Assembly: GCA_003214055.1 (NCBI GenBank)
Contig: QCMD01000008.1
Span: 1 to 41,474 of the forward strand
Length of the DNA: 41,474 nt
DNA from: Prochlorococcus sp. AG-418-K17
GTDB lineage: Bacteria > Cyanobacteriota > Cyanobacteriia > PCC-6307 > Cyanobiaceae
Direction: 5' to 3'
This document shows positions 35,524-41,474 of this stretch, one piece after another. Position numbers and translations under genes: made by a program. Position 1 is the first letter of the stretch. Every line of letters begins with the position of its first letter. Under the pieces are notes generated by a model. That model was not told the origin of the DNA. It worked only from the letters and a program-made list of their open reading frames with translations, and did not search any database.

Positions 35524-36126
35524 ATGACAACTCTAGATAGCTCAAAAGAAATTCAAAAAAATAATTCTGAAGTTAATGAAACACATCAAGACTTTAGAAT
35601 GTTTGGTCTTATAACTTTCCTAATTGCAGACGGAATGACTTTTGCTGGATTCTTTGCTGCTTATTTAACTTATAAAGCAGTAAATCCATTGCCGGATGGT
35701 GCTATTTATGAATTAGAACTACCTATACCTACACTCAATACAATTTTGTTACTTGTTAGTAGTGCAACTTTCCATAAAGCAGGCAAAGCACTTTTAAAAG
35801 ATAAAAACTCTGATTCCCAAAAATGGTTATTTTTTACTGCTTTTCTTGGAATTATATTTTTAATATGTCAATTATTTGAATATTTTCATTTACCTTTTGG
35901 ACTAACCGATAATTTATTTGCAAGTACTTTTTATGCCCTTACTGGTTTTCATGGATTACATGTCACTTTAGGCACTTTAATGATTTTAATTATTGCTTGG
36001 CAATCGAGAATCAATGGCGGAAGATTAACTAGTCAAAATATGTTCCCGTTGGAAGCTGTTGAACTGTACTGGCATTTTGTAGATGGCATATGGGTTATTT
36101 TATTTATTATCTTGTATCTTTTATAA
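35524..36126 (+). CDS. ctaE: Cytochrome c oxidase subunit III
   Basis: 200 residues from the ATG at 35524, just after ctaD; an upstream in-frame ATG inside ctaD (35470) is unlikely. Five spans, the short form lacking the first two helices of the mitochondrial protein. Conserved segments are GLITFLIADGMTFAGFFAAY (about 29-48), TGFHGLHVTLGTLMI (about 140-154) and ELYWHFVDGIWVILF (about 180-194). It completes the ctaCDE operon. Confidence 0.95.
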   Translation: MTTLDSSKEIQKNNSEVNETHQDFRMFGLITFLIADGMTFAGFFAAYLTYKAVNPLPDGAIYELELPIPTLNTILLLVSSATFHKAGKALLKDKNSDSQKWLFFTAFLGIIFLICQLFEYFHLPFGLTDNLFASTFYALTGFHGLHVTLGTLMILIIAWQSRINGGRLTSQNMFPLEAVELYWHFVDGIWVILFIILYLL

Positions 36127-36209
36127 AAAACTAAATATATTTTTTATTAATTTATATTGCCACAGTTCTCCTTTTTAGTAAGAATATATAGTTAGAAATT
36201 TGTCAAATA

Positions 36210-36563
36210 ATGCTAGAAGGAAAAGAACTTCTTGAAAAAACAAAATTATTAAGTAAGAAATCTGAAGATGAGATAGCAAAGGGTTGTGGATATGTAGGTC
36301 CTAGCGGAAGAATCTTAAGAAAAAGTTTTTATAGGGCGCTTATCGAAGCTAAGGGTTACAAAATAGGAAATGGTCGTCAGGGGAAAAATGGTAATAGAGC
36401 TTCAAGAGGCAGACAGGCAGAATTCAGAACTAAAGTTCATGGCAATGGGAACCTATTAATTGGTAATTCCTACACCAAAAAATTAGGTCTAGAACCTGGG
36501 CAGGAATTTAAAATCGATCTTAAAAAAGAGTCAAAAACAATTTATCTGATTCCATTAAGTTAA
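36210..36563 (+). CDS. cyAbrB-family transcription regulator
   Basis: 117 residues matching cyanobacterial AbrB proteins: an N-terminal region with GKELLEKTKLLSKKS (about 4-18) and KGCGYV (about 24-29), a Gly/Arg/Ser-rich basic stretch (about 54-70, RQGKNGNRASRGRQ) and a C-terminal AbrB-like fold with VHGNGNLLIGNSYTKKLGL (about 76-94) and PGQEFKID. cyAbrB proteins bind DNA broadly and are linked to nitrogen and carbon regulation in cyanobacteria. It is the only clear transcription factor in the window besides the membrane HTH protein. Single gene, convergent with ribE. Confidence 0.9.
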   Translation: MLEGKELLEKTKLLSKKSEDEIAKGCGYVGPSGRILRKSFYRALIEAKGYKIGNGRQGKNGNRASRGRQAEFRTKVHGNGNLLIGNSYTKKLGLEPGQEFKIDLKKESKTIYLIPLS

Positions 36564-36573
36564 AAAATATATT

Positions 36574-37227
36574 TTACCAACCGTTTTCTTTAAGCCACTC
36601 CGAAGAAATATTATTTGAAGATAAATCTTGATTACTATTTTTATTAAAAAAAAGTAATTTCTCTACGTATTTAATTAATGCATCTGCCTCAAGGTTTACG
36701 CTGTCACCGACATTTAATTTATGCAGATTTGTGTTATGCCAAGTATGAGGAATTATCGCGATAGTAAATATTTCTCCTTCCTGCTCATATTTTGCAATTG
36801 TAAGACTTATACCATTGACGCAAATACTGCCTTTATTAACTACATATTTAGAAAAATTATTATTTTTCCACTTTATAGATAAAAGCCAAGATTTCTCTAA
36901 TTTTTCTATATTCTCAACTGTTCCAAGGCCATCAACATGTCCACTTACTATATGCCCTCCTAGACGGTCAGACACTCTAAGAGCGGGCTCCAAATTAACA
37001 ATCTGATTCAGGTTTGACTTTACTCCTAAAGTTGTTTTTTTCAATGTTTCCTCACTAACATCAACAGTAAATTTATTTTGAAAAATTTCTTTAACTGTCA
37101 AACAAATTCCATCAACAGCTATGCTGTCACCTATTTCCATATCAAATAAATTATCAAGAATTTCAATTTCTAAAATATTTTTTTCTTGTTTTAGTTTTCC
37201 AATTGATTGAATTATTCCTGTGAACAT
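36574..37227 (-). CDS. ribE: Riboflavin synthase alpha chain
   Basis: 217 residues in two lumazine-binding repeats. MFTGIIQSIGKL opens the first, with SIAVDGICLTV (about 35-45); GHIVSGHVDGLGTVENIEKL (about 91-110) opens the second, with GSICVNGISLTIA (about 132-144) and IIPHTWHNTNL (about 158-168). The enzyme dismutates two lumazines to riboflavin. The C-terminal about 20 residues are Asn/Ser-rich and probably unstructured. No FMN riboswitch is visible in the 111-bp upstream gap. Confidence 0.95.
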   Translation of the reverse strand: MFTGIIQSIGKLKQEKNILEIEILDNLFDMEIGDSIAVDGICLTVKEIFQNKFTVDVSEETLKKTTLGVKSNLNQIVNLEPALRVSDRLGGHIVSGHVDGLGTVENIEKLEKSWLLSIKWKNNNFSKYVVNKGSICVNGISLTIAKYEQEGEIFTIAIIPHTWHNTNLHKLNVGDSVNLEADALIKYVEKLLFFNKNSNQDLSSNNISSEWLKENGW

Positions 37228-37338
37228 AGATTTAAGAAAAATATTTTTGCAAAAATTTGTATTTACTTTAATTTACTTTAAATCATTTTCAACTATAAAT
37301 AAATTAAAGAGTAAATAAAAACAATTGATCATATTTAG

Positions 37339-38481
37339 ATGATTATTAATTCACAAAAAAGATCATTTGGTAGAGGGGCGAAAGTGAGCTTATTCACTTT
37401 AGGGACAATGCGAGCAACTGAAAGTCTCGAAAAAATGTATAGCATAATAAAAAATGCATATTATGTAGGAATTAACCATATAGAAACAGCACCTTCTTAT
37501 GGTGATGCTGAATCACTTATTGGAAATTCAATAAAAAAACTAGCAAAAGAAGAGAATATAAAAGAAACAAATTGGGTGATTACTTCCAAAGTTTTACCAA
37601 AGGGTGATTTTAACTTTTTAAAAAATAATTTTAAAAAGTCACTTAAAAATTTAAATCGCGAGAAAATTAATAATCTTGCAATTCACGGACTCAACTTAAA
37701 ACAACATCTAGATTGGGTTCTAGCTGGGGAGGGTAAGAAATTCATATCATGGATACTTGAGAAGGAACTAGTTGATCAAGTTGGTTTTAGTTCACACGGA
37801 AGTTATTCACTAATTAAAGAAGCAATTAACTGTGAAGTTTTTAGTTTTTGTAGTCTACATTTACATTATTTAGATCAATCTAAAATTACTTTGGCAGAGG
37901 AAGCTATAAAAAAAGGTATGGGAGTATTAGCAATATCGCCTGCTGACAAAGGCGGTAGATTATACTCACCAAGTGATATTTTGTTAGAGGCCTCAAAGCC
38001 TTTTCATCCATTAGAATTAGCCTATCGATTTCTATTGGCAAAAGGTATTACGACTTTATCCTTGGGGGCCACAAACAAAAATGATTTTGAATTTGCTTAC
38101 AAACTTAGAAACTCCTTCGAGAAGCTTACAAAACTTGAAAAAAGCGTTTTGAATAAAATTGAGACAGTTGCTAATAAAAGATTAAACTCAACCAAATGTG
38201 AACAATGCAGATGTTGTCTACCATGCCCAAATGAAATACCTATTCCAGAAATACTTCGCTTAAGGAATATATCTATTGGTTATGGTCAATTAGAATTTTC
38301 AAAAGAAAGATACAATTTAATAGGCAAAGCTGACCACTGGTGGGAAGAAAAAAATGCCTCATTTTGTCAAGAATGCAATGAATGTGTTCCTAAATGTCCT
38401 AGTAAATTAGATATACCAAACTTATTGAAGCAAACCCATAACTTATTAATTGAAACTCCGCGAAAAAGATTATGGGGTTAA
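37339..38481 (+). CDS. Aldo/keto reductase with C-terminal 4Fe-4S domain
   Basis: 380 residues. The TIM-barrel part (1-270) has FTLGTMRATES near the start, IETAPSYGDAESLIG (Asp/Tyr, about 48-62), a Lys in VITSKVL and a His in LAIHGLN. The C-terminal 100 residues carry two cysteine clusters: CEQCRCCLPCP (about 293-303) and CQECNECVPKCP (about 345-356), enough for two 4Fe-4S centres. The family is widespread but its substrate unknown. Its stop interlocks with that of the next minus-strand gene (TTAA). Confidence 0.88.
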   Translation: MIINSQKRSFGRGAKVSLFTLGTMRATESLEKMYSIIKNAYYVGINHIETAPSYGDAESLIGNSIKKLAKEENIKETNWVITSKVLPKGDFNFLKNNFKKSLKNLNREKINNLAIHGLNLKQHLDWVLAGEGKKFISWILEKELVDQVGFSSHGSYSLIKEAINCEVFSFCSLHLHYLDQSKITLAEEAIKKGMGVLAISPADKGGRLYSPSDILLEASKPFHPLELAYRFLLAKGITTLSLGATNKNDFEFAYKLRNSFEKLTKLEKSVLNKIETVANKRLNSTKCEQCRCCLPCPNEIPIPEILRLRNISIGYGQLEFSKERYNLIGKADHWWEEKNASFCQECNECVPKCPSKLDIPNLLKQTHNLLIETPRKRLWG

Positions 38482-39467
38482 ATTTCATTCCAAGAATTTT
38501 TAAGATTTATTTTTTGTTCATTTGTTAAGAGAGGGAAAGACCAACTATTAGCCCAACATTTCTGAGAAGGTCCTGAGATAGGTAACCTCTCAGATTGATA
38601 CTTACTTTGTAAATAATCACTATTAAATGGTAGATACCAACCTTGACTTACTAATTTATCTACTATGGATTTATCTTCTAAAGATTTAATCCATTTAATT
38701 AATATTTCATTATTTAGATTTGATCGACTAAGGAGAAAATGCCACATTAAAGGAACTCCTTGACTTGGGAAAACTAAAGAAAGCCTTGGATCTATTTTTA
38801 AATATTTTGAGCAGAAACTATAAGGAACTATCGCAACGCAAGCATCAGTATTAATCAACCAATTGAGCATATTTTTATCATCAAATAACATTGCTTGGCT
38901 TTTAAGTTTTTTTAACGAGTTAGTTGAATTAATTTTTTTAGCAATTGATAATATTACTCTAGGACTTTGTGGAAAAATAATTTTCCCCGTTAATTTTTTA
39001 GATAAGAGGAAATTCCAAGAATTTTTTGCTGAATTTATTAGCTCTTTATTGTTTTTAATAATAATTGTGTAAGGCACAACGCCAATAGGAAATAATTTGC
39101 TCCTTTGATTTTCATTAAAACTTCCTAAAAAATCTATCGATCTCTTATCCAAATTTTCGATCAATGGAAATTCATTTATTTTTTCAAATTCCATGAAATT
39201 TATATTTTTAATCCATCCATCATTTATTAAAATAAAGTCAGATTTGAAAACTACGTTTCTATTTTTTTGTAGCTGGATACTTTCAAAATTAATTTTTTCC
39301 TGTTTCCAATCTTTTGGAATGGTATCTTTAAAAGATTTTGGATAAAAAGAATTTTGTAGAGCAATTTTTACTTTACTTGCAAGATTACTGCATGAGCTTA
39401 AGAGGAATAAAAGCGAAAGCTTACCAGAATTTAAAAATTCTCTTCTGGTTGAAAATTTTGATAACAT
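38478..39467 (-). CDS. Orphan Tat/lipoprotein substrate-binding-like protein
   Basis: 329 residues. The N-terminus combines a twin-arginine motif (TRREFL, about 7-12) with a hydrophobic segment and a lipobox (LLSSC, Cys about 26), suggesting Tat export followed by lipidation. The remainder resembles a divergent periplasmic binding protein of the PotD/spermidine type: FILINDGWIKN, IGVVPYTIIIKNN, KKLTGKIIFPQSPRV and WYLPFNSDY. No permease or ATPase gene is adjacent. Polyamine binding is a guess from fold resemblance only. It lies directly after the CobT-like gene (38478-39467, then 39468), hence probably co-transcribed. Confidence 0.72.
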   Translation of the reverse strand: MLSKFSTRREFLNSGKLSLLFLLSSCSNLASKVKIALQNSFYPKSFKDTIPKDWKQEKINFESIQLQKNRNVVFKSDFILINDGWIKNINFMEFEKINEFPLIENLDKRSIDFLGSFNENQRSKLFPIGVVPYTIIIKNNKELINSAKNSWNFLLSKKLTGKIIFPQSPRVILSIAKKINSTNSLKKLKSQAMLFDDKNMLNWLINTDACVAIVPYSFCSKYLKIDPRLSLVFPSQGVPLMWHFLLSRSNLNNEILIKWIKSLEDKSIVDKLVSQGWYLPFNSDYLQSKYQSERLPISGPSQKCWANSWSFPLLTNEQKINLKNSWNEI

Positions 39468-40625
39468 TCAGCAATCCTTCCCTAACGAAATTTGACCTAG
39501 ACTCTTCATCATTTCTAGATTTTGTTGACACAATGAAACTATTTCTTTATTTTTAAATCCATTTAAAAAAGCAAGTATTGATATTCCACCAGCACCTACA
39601 CCTTCTTTCACATGACCTAATTCATAATCCTTCAATTCTTTGTATTTTGATGATTTAAAATTTAATGGACTTGCCAAGCCTAACAAGTTAACATCATATT
39701 TCTCATTTATTAAATTTAATAAATCATTTAGAGAATTATCTTTTACAAGCCAACCAGTTGTCGCAATAAAAACATCCTCAAAAAAGGTATCTTTTTTTTT
39801 AAAATCTAAGAATTCTAATACAAGCAAGATCACAGCTATCATTTGACTTCCACCAGATAATATTACAGGTTGGTTTGATAATCTAGCACCCACTAATAAA
39901 CCCATTGAGAAAGCTTGGAAAGGATCTCCTACAGATGCAACAACATCAAAGGTATCAAAATCAGTCTTGAGATTCGCATTTAAGATTCCTTGTTGAACTA
40001 CTTTTCTTCTCAATTCTCTTGGAGCTTTGAATAAACTACTCCCTACTAAATTAGACACCTCCAAACCAAAAGATTCCATGACTGCCTGAGCAGTTGTGGT
40101 TCCCCCTGGAACAGATTCAGAAATTAAAACGGGTTGTTTTGAGGATTTTCCTATCTCAAGACCTCTTTGATAGAGATTTAAAACTCTCTCTTTAGTCATA
40201 GATTTACCAGTAGTAAGGCAATTTGATGGTCCCAATTCCTTATCTTCTACAACCAAATGATTAAAGTAAGGCTTTACTCCTATTCCTAAAGGTACAATAA
40301 CTGGATAAATATTTATAAGTTTTGAACAAACATAACTTATTAAAGCAGGAGTCACTCCTGCATTTAGGAGAGGCAATTTATATTTATGATCTTTTGAAGC
40401 ACCCTTTAGCAAAAATTCAGCATCTGCGAGTGCTGTTGTTCTTCTAGATTTTGCATTGATACCTGCTGCAGAAATTCCTGGGATTTGAGAGGTATTAGTG
40501 CCTGCAATTACAAGAAATATCTTGAATTTATTTATATTTTGTTTAATTATTTCTATTCTATTAAGTTGCTTTTTTTTATTGGATTGGCTACCAAAAAAAT
40601 TTATTTCAAATTCTTTACTATACAT
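39468..40625 (-). CDS. CobT-family nicotinate mononucleotide phosphoribosyltransferase (TIGR00303-like)
   Basis: 385 residues from the ATG at 40625. It resembles the CobT-like proteins of cyanobacteria and archaea: GTNTSQIPGISAAGINAKSR-like N-terminal region, PLLNAGVTPALISY, LGPSNCLTTGKSMT, SESVPGGTTTAQAVMESFG (about 175-193), VASVGDPFQAFSMG and VKEGVGAGGIS near the end. CobT activates the lower-ligand base of cobamides. A TTG at 40643 overlapping the upstream stop (TTGA) could be the start by translational coupling. In picocyanobacteria the expected base is adenine (pseudocobalamin). Confidence 0.85.
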   Translation of the reverse strand: MYSKEFEINFFGSQSNKKKQLNRIEIIKQNINKFKIFLVIAGTNTSQIPGISAAGINAKSRRTTALADAEFLLKGASKDHKYKLPLLNAGVTPALISYVCSKLINIYPVIVPLGIGVKPYFNHLVVEDKELGPSNCLTTGKSMTKERVLNLYQRGLEIGKSSKQPVLISESVPGGTTTAQAVMESFGLEVSNLVGSSLFKAPRELRRKVVQQGILNANLKTDFDTFDVVASVGDPFQAFSMGLLVGARLSNQPVILSGGSQMIAVILLVLEFLDFKKKDTFFEDVFIATTGWLVKDNSLNDLLNLINEKYDVNLLGLASPLNFKSSKYKELKDYELGHVKEGVGAGGISILAFLNGFKNKEIVSLCQQNLEMMKSLGQISLGKDC

Positions 40626-40639
40626 TCTTAAATTTATTA

Positions 40640-41278
40640 TCAATAATTTAAATCAACAAGACTATTAAACAATCTTGGAGGATCTGGGATATTTAATTTA
40701 AATCTTGGGAAAAGAGAATAAGCAAGTATATGTACAGTTAAAACATAAACTATTTCTTGAAAAATTATTAATAAAATTGCACCAATTTGTATGCTTAAAA
40801 TTGAGGTCGAAAAAGGTAAATTAAATAATCCAATAAGCTTTTCTATTAAACCATAACTGGCTCTAGTGATTAACACCCAAAGATTATCTCCAACCAATGT
40901 AGACAATGCTATGACTCGAAGAAAGAAACCTAGAGTACCAATAAGAACTCCAATTGGTAAACTTACTTTCCAACTCTTTTTTCTAAACCAGCACCAGCCC
41001 AACCAAAATGCCAAGATTCCATAAGGAAATAAAAATAAGGTTCCTCTGACAGGCCCCATAATTATGAATAGAAGTAGAAATTTTACTAGAAGTCCTTCCA
41101 ATGCAGTTTTAGTTCCTCTTCTCAAGTGCAACAATATAATTGGGAGGGGTAAAATTAACCTTAATAAAGCTCCTCCAATTGGCAAATAATATAAGGCAAC
41201 CCATAATAATGAAGAAAGAGATGCTAAATAAGAGGTCTCGACAATATTTGATGCTTCAGTTTTTGTTGTAATTTTCAT
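40640..41278 (-). CDS. DUF2232-like multi-span membrane protein
   Basis: 212 residues, six or seven hydrophobic spans. Segments such as LLRLILPLPIILLHLRRGTKTA (about 38-59) followed by KFLLLFIIMGPVRGTLFLFPYGILAFWLG resemble DUF2232/YybS-type proteins, distantly related to S-components of ECF transporters. No ATPase or T component is adjacent. The C-terminal tail has FPRFKLNIPDPPRLF. It is immediately upstream of the CobT-like gene with a possible 4-nt overlap, so a link to cobamide precursor handling is imaginable but unproven. Confidence 0.75.
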   Translation of the reverse strand: MKITTKTEASNIVETSYLASLSSLLWVALYYLPIGGALLRLILPLPIILLHLRRGTKTALEGLLVKFLLLFIIMGPVRGTLFLFPYGILAFWLGWCWFRKKSWKVSLPIGVLIGTLGFFLRVIALSTLVGDNLWVLITRASYGLIEKLIGLFNLPFSTSILSIQIGAILLIIFQEIVYVLTVHILAYSLFPRFKLNIPDPPRLFNSLVDLNY

Positions 41279-41299
41279 CTTTTAGCTTAAATTTTTTAA

Positions 41300-41473
41300 T
41301 TAATTTATATTCATATTTTTATTTTTGGAATCTAAAATACGTTCAATCCTTTCTATTTCAAAATTTACATCAGAATTCCTTAATATGGTACTTAAGTTTT
41401 CAGTAGGATCCTTTGGATCTACATTTTTTAATATGAATATTATCTTGTAAGATTGGAGCTCAATTTCACTTTT
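41300..41473 (-). CDS. 3' end of an unidentified gene (cut by window edge)
   Basis: An open minus-strand frame enters from the right edge and stops at 41300; 57 C-terminal residues are visible, including ELQSYKIIFILKNVDPKD, LSTILRNSDVNFEIERIERI and a basic Asn/Lys tail. The pattern is that of a small soluble alpha/beta protein, but I cannot name it. It reads toward the DUF2232-like gene with a 21-nt gap, so it is probably the first visible member of that operon. Confidence 0.6.
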   Translation of the reverse strand, partial: KSEIELQSYKIIFILKNVDPKDPTENLSTILRNSDVNFEIERIERILDSKNKNMNIN

Positions 41474-41474
41474 A

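Noticed and set aside
37228..37338. FMN riboswitch before ribE
   Set aside because: The gap is AT-rich with direct repeats of AATTTACTTT type and lacks the conserved AGGGNN-type FMN aptamer blocks.

Overview
The window looks like a piece of a high-light-adapted Prochlorococcus chromosome (or a very close picocyanobacterium). The evidence is the very low GC content, the dense small-genome layout and the gene set: cyanobacterial photosynthesis genes (psaF-psaJ, petC-petA), a high-light-inducible protein, a cyAbrB regulator and hemL. A 62-residue protein lies between tRNA-Trp and tRNA-Asp/gltX and matches the Prochlorococcus/Synechococcus hyper-conserved protein (PSHCP). I see no insertion sequence, prophage, CRISPR array or rRNA. 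Almost everything is core chromosome, and the longest gap without a gene is about 225 bp.

Layout. 1-7.8 kb: end of xthA, then hemL; a minus-strand run of prohibitin-like protein, small hypothetical, YajQ, a DprA-like Rossmann protein and a DRTGG/P-loop protein; an SDR enzyme, map and a small PepSY-type membrane protein. 7.8-13 kb: translation block rplS - tRNA-Trp - PSHCP - tRNA-Asp - gltX, then a CPA1 antiporter, hli and tsaD. 13-19 kb: psaF-psaJ, gmk, an NFACT/RqcH-like protein, an unknown membrane protein, tatC, a DUF3067 protein and petC-petA. 19-26.5 kb: lgt-cobM, a short RodZ-like protein, ppx, a UbiA-type prenyltransferase, an LD-carboxypeptidase, ispD, fabG and an unlisted 59-residue membrane microprotein. 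26.5-29 kb: a stand-alone groEL with a Met/Gly-rich repeat tail, facing an acidic repeat protein built from a 48-bp minisatellite. 29-36.2 kb: a divergent respiratory locus, with ctaA-ctaB plus an ABC-2 exporter on the minus strand and ctaC-ctaD-ctaE on the plus strand. 36.2-41.5 kb: a cyAbrB regulator, riboflavin synthase, a ferredoxin-fused aldo/keto reductase, an orphan Tat/lipoprotein binding protein, a CobT-family protein, a DUF2232-like membrane protein and the 3' end of an unidentified gene.

How the genes work together. Heme and chlorophyll supply (hemL), heme O/A synthesis (ctaB, ctaA) and cytochrome oxidase (ctaCDE) connect to the b6f complex (petC, petA) and PSI (psaF, psaJ). TatC may export the Rieske protein and the TRREFL lipoprotein, and Lgt would lipidate the latter. 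tsaD, gltX, the two tRNAs, rplS, PSHCP, map and the RqcH-like protein all bear on translation and its quality control. cobM and the CobT-like gene belong to corrinoid metabolism.

No mobile or defence system is visible. The best candidates for undescribed biology are the PSHCP/tRNA locus with an inverted repeat bracketing tRNA-Trp, the GroEL/acidic-repeat pair with two minisatellites within 650 bp, the heme A/ABC-exporter/acidic-protein gene cluster, and the 59-residue microprotein sharing a border with fabG.
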